From contig CABGHH010000029.1 of the NCBI GenBank assembly GCA_902158745.1, positions 1 to 12,913 on the forward strand: a stretch of 12,913 nucleotides of DNA, read 5' to 3'. Under the pieces are notes generated by a model. The model did not search any database, was not told the origin of the DNA, and saw only the letters and a list, made by a program, of their open reading frames with translations. The position numbers and the translations under genes were made by a program. Of this stretch, positions 6,578 to 12,913 are shown piece after piece. Origin of the DNA: Candidatus Methanolliviera sp. GoM_asphalt (GTDB taxonomy: Archaea; Halobacteriota; Methanoliparia; Methanoliparales; Methanoliparaceae). Every line of letters begins with the position of its first letter. Position 1 is the first letter of the stretch.

Positions 6578-6745
6578 CTTCCGCATCTCTTATCACCTGC
6601 CATACTCTATGCCACCGCATGCCCAAATTCTCGATCATCATCTTTCTTGGCTCTTCCATTGTGGGATATACCATCTGATCGCTTCTTCATCTTGTTATCC
6701 GCTCATCTCTTCATATAATTTAAACTTTTGCTTTAATTTCAAGAA

Positions 6746-6767
6746 AGTAAACCAAAAACATTTGATA
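6746..6767 (+). promoter_or_regulatory. 22-bp conserved motif, copy 2 (candidate Tfx operator)
   Basis: AGTAAA-N2-AAAA-N2-ATTTGATA with variable pairs CC and AC. It lies 61 bp before the tfx start and beside an ATAAATAT box (about 6768-6776) that could be the tfx TATA element. It is exactly 50 bp from copy 3, about five helical turns, so both copies face the same side of the DNA. Confidence 0.6.
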
Positions 6768-6795
6768 ATAAATATTGTGGAAAAATTTTTCAATG

Positions 6796-6817
6796 AGTAA
6801 ACTAAAACTATTTGATA
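6796..6817 (+). promoter_or_regulatory. 22-bp conserved motif, copy 3, abutting the tfx ribosome site
   Basis: AGTAAA-N2-AAAA-N2-ATTTGATA with variable pairs CT and CT. It ends one base before GAGG (6818-6821), the Shine-Dalgarno sequence of tfx. A protein bound here would block initiation or early elongation, which fits negative autoregulation. Confidence 0.6.
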
Positions 6818-6827
6818 GAGGAAAAAT

Positions 6828-7235
6828 ATGGGAAACGAAACAGTGCTAACAGATAGGCAGATGGAGATACTCAAAATCAGAACATGCGGTAGTTCTCAGA
6901 GTGAGATCGCAGATCTGTTTAAAACGACGAAACAAAATATCTCTTCGATAGAGAGGGCGGCGCGGAGGAAGATAGAAAGGGCTGAAAACACGATAAAATT
7001 TGTGAAAATGCTAAAAGCCCCTGTATGGATAGTAATAAAGGAGAATACGCCCCTGGATGAAATTATCGAAAAGATATATGCAGAGGGAGACGATAAGAAT
7101 ATCCACACAATATATGACGAGACAGCGCTCACAGCGAAGGTCGAGGAAGATGCCAAAGGAAAGATAAGACACAGGAAGGCGTTGGCAAAGTTGGAGATAG
7201 GCATAACAGAAGGAGGGGATGTGATCGTATTGTAG
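6828..7235 (+). CDS. tfx: Tfx family DNA-binding transcriptional regulator
   Basis: This 135-residue protein has an N-terminal helix-turn-helix of the sigma-70 region 4 type at about 6-50: LTDRQMEILKIRTCGSSQSEIADLF, then TTKQNISSIERAARRKIERA. That signature, with R-x-CG-SQ-EIA and N-S-IE-RAR, is characteristic of the archaeal Tfx family. The C-terminal part (about 60-135) is mixed alpha/beta and would hold the effector or activation function. In Methanothermobacter, Tfx binds DNA downstream of the promoter of fmdECB (molybdenum formylmethanofuran dehydrogenase). Here no fmd gene is visible; the regulator is divergent from the methyltransferase/radical SAM block. GAGG lies six bases before ATG 6828. 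Two copies of a 22-bp motif lie just upstream and a third lies at the binding-protein promoter, suggesting autoregulation and local control. It is the only plus-strand gene and converges on pheT with a 23-bp gap. Confidence 0.9.
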   Translation: MGNETVLTDRQMEILKIRTCGSSQSEIADLFKTTKQNISSIERAARRKIERAENTIKFVKMLKAPVWIVIKENTPLDEIIEKIYAEGDDKNIHTIYDETALTAKVEEDAKGKIRHRKALAKLEIGITEGGDVIVL

Positions 7236-7258
7236 AATTGAAGCCCCCTCATTTTAGC

Positions 7259-8893
7259 TCAAAGGAAATATTCCAAATTTATCTCCATCGCCACGATCGG
7301 ATATTCGAGCTTAAAATTCCATACAACCTCAGGATGCATTTCTCCAAAGACCCCAATTTTTCTCTTATTTACGTAAATATCACCGCTTCTCCCCTCCAAA
7401 AATGCCGGGTCGGTCGAATTCTTTATCTTTGCCTCCATCTTCATCTCTCGGAATAATGCATCTATATAAGATCTTACCTCGGAGAATTCGGCATCCGAAT
7501 GTATAGATACAGCGGCAAGGCTCTCTGTTGTTTTACCATTTAAAATCACGTCTCCGATCTCAAATATCCTCTGAGGGAGATCTCTGTGTTTATTAAATGA
7601 TAATAGTTCGATCAGATTTGGTAATATCGTTCTTCTCATCATCGTATGTTCTGTGCTTATCGGATTATTAACCGTAACGATCTCTTCCTTCTTTCCATTT
7701 ATCCTCCTCATCCAATCAAATTCTTTCTCTTCGTTCGTCAACGTAAACGTGATCACCTCAAAGAAACAGAGTCCAATCATCACTTCTCTGATCTTGGATG
7801 AGAAGACCTCCATCTTATGAGGGCTTCCCATCGTCAGGGTCTTTGGAAATTCTGGTCTTATATTCTCATATCCATAACCGATCGCGACATCCTCAATGAT
7901 GTCCCACGGATGAAGAATATCAACCCTGTAAGGTGGAATTTTAACCCGTACCTTATCCTCTGTCTTTAGATCTGCGTCGTATCTCATCTTTCTGAGCGAT
8001 TCTATCACATTTGACTGCGTCAGGTCTTCTCCTATGAGGGATCTAAATTCTGATAGTTCTATATCCATCTCTTCATAAGATAGATCTGGAGATACAATTC
8101 TTGCCTCTTTGGAACCTCTATCAATCCTTACAGAATATATCTCCCCTCCTCTCTCCGCGAGAGAAGATACTACGATATTCAATGCCTTAAAAACGATTGG
8201 TTCTGTTCCGGTAACGTCGATAAATAGATCTTCGGTTTTTTCCGTCACCCTCGTCAATTCTGCGTTTATTATAGGTGGAAAAGAGACCACTCTATCCTTT
8301 GCATCAAAGATGATAGGATACAAATCAAAATCTTCGAGAATTTTTCTGTATTTGACACCTTTCGGGTGTCGTGTTAAGATCTCATGCATCGTCATCTCTT
8401 CATCGAGATCGAGTGGTACAAAACTGAAATCTGGAGAGACCGCTGTATATGTGAAGGGAGGTTCTATCTTAGAAAGATCGTGAACTCCAATCGAGATTTT
8501 TCTTCTATCTCTTCCTAAACCTCTGTGGAGGTGTTCCTGCAGATTCATCAGTGATTCTATTAAGGCACCGGAAAATTTGATACCTTTCACGACCGCCGAT
8601 GCAATATGAGGACGTATCGGGAGAACGGCGTCCTTTACAGTGAGATCGATCTTCGATTCCTTGACGCTGTAATATCTTGCCCCCTCCTCGATCGATAGAA
8701 ACCCCCTCAAAGCCCTCGCAACACCTTCAGCAGAGTATAAATCTGGTCTATTTGGAAAGAACTCCACATCGACGTGATCTTCTTCCACCCTCTCTATATC
8801 CGCCCCGAGCATAGGTATCTTAGTTAGTATCTCCTCTTTTGAGACTCCCACCAGTTCTTCTAAATCTTCATATCCGAGCGATATCACGGGCAT
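7259..8893 (-). CDS. pheT: Phenylalanine--tRNA ligase beta subunit, archaeal type
   Basis: This 544-residue protein forms the (alpha-beta)2 PheRS with the adjacent pheS product, charging tRNA-Phe and editing mischarged Tyr. Length and layout match the short archaeal/eukaryal beta subunit, without the tRNA-binding extensions of the bacterial form. FFPNRPDLYS (45-54) marks the N-terminal domain; the B3/B4 editing region spans about 90-250 and includes ISIGVHDL (133-140) and HPKGVKY (176-182). The B5 domain (about 272-345) contains PPYRVDILHPWDIIEDVAIG, and the catalytic-like core domain follows to the end, with ISTEHTMMRRTILPNL. Its ATG directly follows the pheS stop (TAA-ATG, zero gap), so the two subunits should be made in step. 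I see no damage or truncation. Confidence 0.97.
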   Translation of the reverse strand: MPVISLGYEDLEELVGVSKEEILTKIPMLGADIERVEEDHVDVEFFPNRPDLYSAEGVARALRGFLSIEEGARYYSVKESKIDLTVKDAVLPIRPHIASAVVKGIKFSGALIESLMNLQEHLHRGLGRDRRKISIGVHDLSKIEPPFTYTAVSPDFSFVPLDLDEEMTMHEILTRHPKGVKYRKILEDFDLYPIIFDAKDRVVSFPPIINAELTRVTEKTEDLFIDVTGTEPIVFKALNIVVSSLAERGGEIYSVRIDRGSKEARIVSPDLSYEEMDIELSEFRSLIGEDLTQSNVIESLRKMRYDADLKTEDKVRVKIPPYRVDILHPWDIIEDVAIGYGYENIRPEFPKTLTMGSPHKMEVFSSKIREVMIGLCFFEVITFTLTNEEKEFDWMRRINGKKEEIVTVNNPISTEHTMMRRTILPNLIELLSFNKHRDLPQRIFEIGDVILNGKTTESLAAVSIHSDAEFSEVRSYIDALFREMKMEAKIKNSTDPAFLEGRSGDIYVNKRKIGVFGEMHPEVVWNFKLEYPIVAMEINLEYFL

Positions 8894-10435
8894 TTAAAAA
8901 TCTCCAAATAGTGGACTCTTCCTCAACCAATCTATATCCGGGCGGTAGAGTTCCCTTAGATCTCTCAATCCAAGTTTTAACATCGCGAGCCTGCTCACCC
9001 CGAGCCCCCACGCGAGTACGGGATAATTTATTCCAAAAGGCTCAGTAACCTCCTTTCTGAAAACACCTGCTCCTCCGAGTTCAACCCACCCCAATCCATC
9101 CACATACACATCCGGCTCTACAGATGGCTCGGTGTATGGGAAATATCCTGGTCTGAACCTGATCTCTTCAAAACCCATCTCCTTATAAAACGCCTTTAAA
9201 TATCCTAAAAGGTCTTTAAAAGAGACGTCTTTATCCATTATCACCCCCTCAAGCTGTTCGAACTCCGGAAGATGTGTTGCATCGATACTCTCCCTTCTAT
9301 AGACCCTACCGATACAGAAAGCTTTTACGGGTGGATCGGGATGTTCCGCTAAATATCTTATCGTCAAGGCAGTTGTGTGGGTTCTGAGAACGTTTCTCCT
9401 TGCAACCTCTTCGCTCCATCCTCCACCCCAACCACTCGAATCGATCTTTCCCCCGTGTATGTGCATCTCTTTCACCTCTTTTACATATCTTTCCGGGAGC
9501 TTTGATTCTGAATTCAGATAAAACGTATCCTGCATATCTCTGGCGGGATGGTCCTGTGGCTGGAAGAGGGCATCAAAATCCCAGAAGGATGATTGAATTA
9601 TCTCTCCTTTTATCTCGACGAAACCCATTCTCAATGATATATCCCTTATCTCTTCTATTATCCTCCTGTAAGGATGTTTTTTCGCCGGATATATCTCCTT
9701 GGACAAAACTTCCGCGTCATAACCCCTGAATCTTTTTCCGATCCAACTCCTCTCGCGTATCATCTCCGGCGTAATCTTCGTTATCTCTTCGTAATCCTCA
9801 ACTTTTATTCCCCTTGCAACCTCTTCTCCATCTTCCGCCAATTTTATCTTTATATACTTTTTATCATGGATGTTTAAGAGTTTTCTCCCCTTCAAAAGCT
9901 TTAACGTGCTCTTATCCAACATTGGAGGATTTTTCCTTGTCTTTGTTAGTTCTTTAAGTATCTCTTCATCTCTTCCGATCGGGGCTTTTAACGCTATCAC
10001 CAAAAAATCCCCGCCCTTCTTATCAGTTTCATTTGAAAATCTCTGATTTTCAAGTTTGCAAATCTTTGATTTGCAATCAACCCAATTCTTCCTCCTAAGC
10101 CATCCAAACCCTATATTGATGATCCCGGAAAACTCCTCTCTCAGATCCGAGAGATACACCTCACCCCCCTTTGATACCACAAAATCGTGAATATTTCTCT
10201 CAGGAAGACCTTCTTTGGCGTACCTCTCACCCTCCTCTGTGGGTTCATATTCTTCCTCCACTCTCTCATCTATATCGACCAAATTTTTCTCTTCCAAGAG
10301 GTATGCTGCCTGCATCAGGGCTTCCACCTTTATTCCAACCTTCTTGGCAAGATATTCGGGAATTTTTTCCCCAGAATTTTCCCCGGAAAGAAGAGCCTTC
10401 AACGTCTTCGCCTCGTTTAAAGTCAAATTTTTCAT
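8894..10435 (-). CDS. pheS: Phenylalanine--tRNA ligase alpha subunit, archaeal type
   Basis: This 513-residue catalytic subunit of PheRS activates phenylalanine and transfers it to tRNA-Phe. The N-terminal 200 residues form winged-helix-like domains typical of archaeal/eukaryal alpha subunits. The class II core follows: SSFWDFDALFQPQDHPARDM (282-301), motif 2 in FCIGRVYRRESIDATHLPEF (373-392), FRPGYFPYTEPS (427-438), and motif 3 in LAWGLGVSRLAML (474-486). The start ATG lies two bases after the trpS stop, and the stop abuts pheT. Residues 120-135 (DCKSKICKLENQRFSN) are encoded by two tandem palindromes and look like an insertion in the winged-helix region. A near-repeat also occurs in codons about 17-24 (GENSGEK), where two CCCC-ended AT-rich strings follow each other. 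The core itself looks intact. Confidence 0.97.
   Translation of the reverse strand: MKNLTLNEAKTLKALLSGENSGEKIPEYLAKKVGIKVEALMQAAYLLEEKNLVDIDERVEEEYEPTEEGERYAKEGLPERNIHDFVVSKGGEVYLSDLREEFSGIINIGFGWLRRKNWVDCKSKICKLENQRFSNETDKKGGDFLVIALKAPIGRDEEILKELTKTRKNPPMLDKSTLKLLKGRKLLNIHDKKYIKIKLAEDGEEVARGIKVEDYEEITKITPEMIRERSWIGKRFRGYDAEVLSKEIYPAKKHPYRRIIEEIRDISLRMGFVEIKGEIIQSSFWDFDALFQPQDHPARDMQDTFYLNSESKLPERYVKEVKEMHIHGGKIDSSGWGGGWSEEVARRNVLRTHTTALTIRYLAEHPDPPVKAFCIGRVYRRESIDATHLPEFEQLEGVIMDKDVSFKDLLGYLKAFYKEMGFEEIRFRPGYFPYTEPSVEPDVYVDGLGWVELGGAGVFRKEVTEPFGINYPVLAWGLGVSRLAMLKLGLRDLRELYRPDIDWLRKSPLFGDF
10033..10053. repeat. Perfect palindrome A inside pheS
   Basis: Arms TTGAAAATC and GATTTTCAA (9 bp each) around a 3-base loop. 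It stands two bases from palindrome B, which has the same length, loop size and nearly the same arms. Confidence 0.85.
10056..10076. repeat. Perfect palindrome B inside pheS
   Basis: Arms TTGCAAATC and GATTTGCAA (9 bp each) around a 3-base loop. It differs from palindrome A by one compensated pair in the arms and one loop base, so the two are likely copies of one element at a 23-bp period. Confidence 0.85.
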
Positions 10436-10437
10436 GC

Positions 10438-11742
10438 TTATGCCTCCAAATACTCATCGATCCTATCTGCCGCCTCTTCTCTCTTCTCTTGATGATCTAT
10501 CAGGAATTCTTCGATCAGATCTGCCGCCAACGCCTTACATTCTCCACAAACCCTCTCTCCCTCCTTGCACTCTTCTCTTATCCTATCTATCTCCTCATCA
10601 TCTTCGATCAAATGGAATAATAAGAGCTCGAAGACCGCACACTTCTCCGGCTCCCCCCCCTTCTCTCTCTGTTCATTTATCGTAACTCTCCCGCCGGTCT
10701 TTGCTCTTTTAACCTTTTTGGCGGCGTCTTCTGGCTTTTCCGTGAGGGATATGTAACTCTCCGGCTTGCTGCTCGACATCTTTCCTCCCGTCAATCCGGA
10801 GGTGAATCTGTGGTATATGGAAGATGGAAGGTGAAAACCGTAGCCACCCTCTTCTACCTCAGTCTTTCGCACGAGTTCTTCAATAACTTTCAGATTTTGA
10901 TCAGATTCAAGATTGAAGACGTCTATATGTCCTTTATATTTCTTTACCGTTCCATATTCTTTAATTTTATCAAATAACTTATGAATGAGTTTTTCACTCG
11001 CCGATCTACTCCTTATACTTACATAATCCCCTCTTTGTTCCACACGGAACTTTCTGAATTTGCTCGCGATATCCCTCGTCAATCTGATATGTGGATCCTG
11101 ATCAAATCCAACGGGTATCACAACGGGTTTTGGTCCTCCAAACTCCTTCAACTGTGGATATAGAATGTCTGCCGACTGTGTGAGAGCACTGATGGCGTGT
11201 GAAATTGAGGTCTCACCGGAAAAACCGTATATTGCACCAAGAGTGGAAAAATTGGAGACTATTCCTGTCTCAAACATAAGATCTCTCAACTTAAAATTCT
11301 TGGACTGGAAGTAGATATGGGCTTTCTCTGGATCTAACCCGAGTGCAATCATACTCGTGATGTATCCTTCTATACCCAACCGCCTACACTTCTCGAAAGA
11401 GACTCCTCTGACCACATGTGCTTCCATATCCGCAATCGCAACAAATGCCTCTCCTCCCATCTGTTGGTGCCATATTATCTCCTCCATCACCATCTTGTTT
11501 CCGATGTGAGCTTCACCGGAGGGCATGAAACCACTCATAACTGCAAAATCTTCTCTCCTCTCGATCGCGTCAACGATTCTATCGTAGTCTCTGTGACCAC
11601 TTATCATCCCCCTCCGAAGAAGCCTGTGTTTTATCGGCAGTCTCTCCATCAGTGGCATTATCTCTTCTATTCCAAATTCTTCAAAGAGCTTCTTGGTCTC
11701 GATTACCTTCGAAGCCCACGGATCTATCTTATCCTCATTCAT
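10438..11742 (-). CDS. trpS: Tryptophan--tRNA ligase, archaeal type
   Basis: This 434-residue class Ic synthetase attaches tryptophan to tRNA-Trp. FAVMSGFMPSGEAHIGNKMV (66-85) contains the HIGH-box as HIGN, a form also seen in other TrpRS proteins. VAIADMEAHVVRGVSFE (101-117) is the amino-acid pocket region, VIPVGFDQDPHIRLTRDIA (208-226) lies at the adenylate site, and GGKMSSSKPES (319-329) is the KMSKS loop. The C-terminal 60 residues, rich in Glu and Lys and with ERVCGECK (396-403), form the anticodon-binding end. It is the first gene of the trpS-pheS-pheT operon, which groups two aromatic synthetases. ATG 11742 is preceded only by weak GAGA, and a TATA-like box at 11778-11788 predicts a leader of about 15 bases. 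Confidence 0.96.
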   Translation of the reverse strand: MNEDKIDPWASKVIETKKLFEEFGIEEIMPLMERLPIKHRLLRRGMISGHRDYDRIVDAIERREDFAVMSGFMPSGEAHIGNKMVMEEIIWHQQMGGEAFVAIADMEAHVVRGVSFEKCRRLGIEGYITSMIALGLDPEKAHIYFQSKNFKLRDLMFETGIVSNFSTLGAIYGFSGETSISHAISALTQSADILYPQLKEFGGPKPVVIPVGFDQDPHIRLTRDIASKFRKFRVEQRGDYVSIRSRSASEKLIHKLFDKIKEYGTVKKYKGHIDVFNLESDQNLKVIEELVRKTEVEEGGYGFHLPSSIYHRFTSGLTGGKMSSSKPESYISLTEKPEDAAKKVKRAKTGGRVTINEQREKGGEPEKCAVFELLLFHLIEDDEEIDRIREECKEGERVCGECKALAADLIEEFLIDHQEKREEAADRIDEYLEA

Positions 11743-11777
11743 CTCTCGTCTTCTCTTGGTGGTCTGTTTGCCTTTCC

Positions 11778-11788
11778 TTTATATATAA
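11778..11788 (-). promoter_or_regulatory. Promoter of the trpS-pheS-pheT operon
   Basis: On the minus strand TTATATATAAA is centred 41 bp before the trpS ATG, a normal distance for an archaeal TATA box with a short leader. The 157-bp gap between trpS and the upstream reductase gene otherwise holds nothing I can support. Confidence 0.55.
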
Positions 11789-11899
11789 CTGCTCCATTTA
11801 TTAAACATCTTTTTCATCTCTCGTCTCATCATTTTTTCCATAAGCTGGGCAAAGATATTTTTCAAATGACCGTTGTGTCCGATAGGTGAGCGGTGACTC

Positions 11900-12796
11900 T
11901 TATTTTTTTGCCGCTTCCATAGCCTCAACCAAACGGAGGAGAGTTTCATTCACCTCGCATTTGACGCCATATCTCTCTCCAAGATCCACAACAACCCCAT
12001 TTATCTCGTTTATCTCAGTTTTCTTTCCCCTATCTAAATCTTGGAGCATCGAAGATCTATTTTTAGCGGTCAATTTCGCAACATTTAAGACACTTTCTTC
12101 TTTGACATTGGTATCGATTCCAGCTTTTTCGGCTACTTTTAGCACCTCTCTCACACATTTTCTCGATAATTCTCTTAAATTTTTCATCTTACAGATATAA
12201 CCGTTCTCGAGGCCGGTTATCGCGGTGATGGCATTTATTCCTACATTTATGATGAGTTTGTTCCACAGTTCTCTCTTTATCTCTGTCGTGATCTTTGTTT
12301 CTATCTTCGATCTATCGAGAATTTCTTTTATCTCCTTAGTTTTCTCTGTTATCTTCCCATCCAGTTCCCCTATGATGGTTTTTCCACTCCCGGTATGTTT
12401 CACACGACCCGGCCCCAAAAGTAAAGCACCTTGCGACGTTACACCTCCCAAAACGTGCTTGATACCTACTATTCTTCCAATCTTCTCCTCATTTCCGATG
12501 CCGTTCTGAAGGCTCAAAACGACGCTCTTTTCCTTCATCCTTAGAACTCTAGCGGCTACTTCCGTGTCATACGATTTTACCGTTATAAATATCAAATCCG
12601 CCTCGATAGGTTCCATGTAGGCTTCCGGATAGACACAAAAATCCTCGAGACCATAAATGTGTAATCCGTTCTCTCTGATCTTTTTGACCTGCCACTCCCT
12701 TCCAATAAGTGCTACATTATACCCTGCGTTCGTCATAAGCCCACCGATAAGGCTTCCGATTGCACCTGCCCCCATCACCATCAGATCTTTAAACAC
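11900..12796 (-). CDS. panE: 2-dehydropantoate (ketopantoate) 2-reductase
   Basis: This 298-residue NAD(P)H-dependent enzyme reduces ketopantoate to pantoate in CoA synthesis. MGAGAIGSLIGG (8-19) is the dinucleotide-binding loop. Conserved reductase residues are visible: Lys 74 in ITVKSYDT, Asn 98 in SLQNGIGNEE, the catalytic Lys 180 and Asn 184 in ELWNKLIINVGINAITAITG, and Glu 261 in KTEINEINGVVV. Length matches the family. In many archaea pantoate kinase and phosphopantothenate synthetase follow this step; neither is in the window. I chose GTG 12796, which gives three residues before the strand leading into the glycine loop and sits at the predicted transcription start. ATG 12781 (residue 6) is possible but would shorten the first strand. 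It ends at an A7 run (AAA AAA TAA). Confidence 0.93.
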   Translation of the reverse strand: MFKDLMVMGAGAIGSLIGGLMTNAGYNVALIGREWQVKKIRENGLHIYGLEDFCVYPEAYMEPIEADLIFITVKSYDTEVAARVLRMKEKSVVLSLQNGIGNEEKIGRIVGIKHVLGGVTSQGALLLGPGRVKHTGSGKTIIGELDGKITEKTKEIKEILDRSKIETKITTEIKRELWNKLIINVGINAITAITGLENGYICKMKNLRELSRKCVREVLKVAEKAGIDTNVKEESVLNVAKLTAKNRSSMLQDLDRGKKTEINEINGVVVDLGERYGVKCEVNETLLRLVEAMEAAKK

Positions 12797-12817
12797 GAAA
12801 GATACTACCGAGATATA

Positions 12818-12829
12818 TGATATAAATTA
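12818..12829 (-). promoter_or_regulatory. Probable TATA box of the ketopantoate reductase gene
   Basis: On the minus strand ATAATTTATATC is centred about 27 bp before GTG 12796, so the transcript would start at or next to the start codon (leaderless). No Shine-Dalgarno sequence is seen before the GTG. The remaining bases to the right edge (12830-12913) are AT-rich with no gene I can support. Confidence 0.5.
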
Positions 12830-12913
12830 TGCGTTTGAAAGGCACTATCGATTTTTCCAGTGGTTTTCAACTTTTTCACATTTTTCAATAGCCATTTTTT
12901 GTATGTTAGAAGA

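Noticed and set aside
6533..6827. tRNA, other structured RNA or a CRISPR array in the largest intergenic region.
   Set aside because: No cloverleaf, no conserved tRNA arm sequences and no regular spacer pattern; only promoters, the two 22-bp motifs and short frames can be seen.
6896..7252. Minus-strand frame opposite tfx.
   Set aside because: It is antisense to a clear Tfx-family gene, and its Ser/Ile/Phe-rich product resembles no family I know.
10340..10395. Adjacent similar strings ending in CCCC in the 5' part of pheS.
   Set aside because: Short and imperfect; best explained by codon repetition in the GENSGEK region rather than by an element.
11757..11915. An open minus-strand frame continuing past the ketopantoate reductase stop (contains KNIFAQLMEKMMRREMKKMF), reachable by a one-base shift in the A7 run.
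   Set aside because: The reductase already has its full family length at its own stop, the frame has no ribosome site, and it runs into the trpS TATA box. A chance frame is more likely than a frameshifted extension.

Overview
This window looks like a chromosomal piece of a moderately AT-rich archaeon, probably a methanogen-related euryarchaeal (Halobacteriota-type) lineage. The evidence is archaeal-type TrpRS, PheRS alpha and PheRS beta, a Tfx-family regulator (a family first studied in methanogens), Shine-Dalgarno sites of the form GGTGA(T) that match an archaeal 16S 3' end, TATA-like boxes upstream of operons, and many overlapping or abutting genes. I cannot name the genus.

Left half (1-6532, all minus strand). 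This is an accessory solute-capture and modification cluster. Read in the direction of transcription, a first block starts at 6532: a class I SAM-dependent methyltransferase, a secreted PsbP-like protein, and a radical SAM protein whose C-terminal third is one lobe of a class III periplasmic binding protein (PBP, PF01497 fold). A second block starts from its own promoter near 3470: a 38-codon small ORF, a one-domain membrane-anchored PBP, a two-domain tandem PBP, and the start of a second methyltransferase that runs off the left edge. Genes within each block overlap or nearly touch. No permease or ATPase is visible; it may lie beyond position 1 or elsewhere.

Middle (6533-7235). A 295-bp intergenic region leads into a plus-strand Tfx-family transcription factor. 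A 22-bp motif, identical at 18 of 22 positions, occurs three times in the window, all in intergenic DNA. One copy lies beside the promoter of the PBP block and two copies, exactly 50 bp apart, lie directly upstream of tfx. The simplest reading is that the Tfx-like protein regulates itself and the uptake cluster.

Right half (7259-12796, minus strand). This part is housekeeping: ketopantoate reductase (archaeal CoA synthesis) with its own promoter, then a tight trpS-pheS-pheT operon (gaps of 2 and 0 bp). Inside pheS, two perfect 9-bp-arm palindromes stand in tandem and encode what looks like an inserted segment.

The candidate new system is the left cluster plus Tfx: extracellular PBPs (one, plus two fused), a radical SAM enzyme without a signal peptide that carries a related PBP lobe, two methyltransferases, a secreted PsbP-like protein, and a shared operator. 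The ligand cannot be read from sequence. Iron or another metal chelate, a corrinoid or other tetrapyrrole, or an oxyanion such as molybdate are all compatible.
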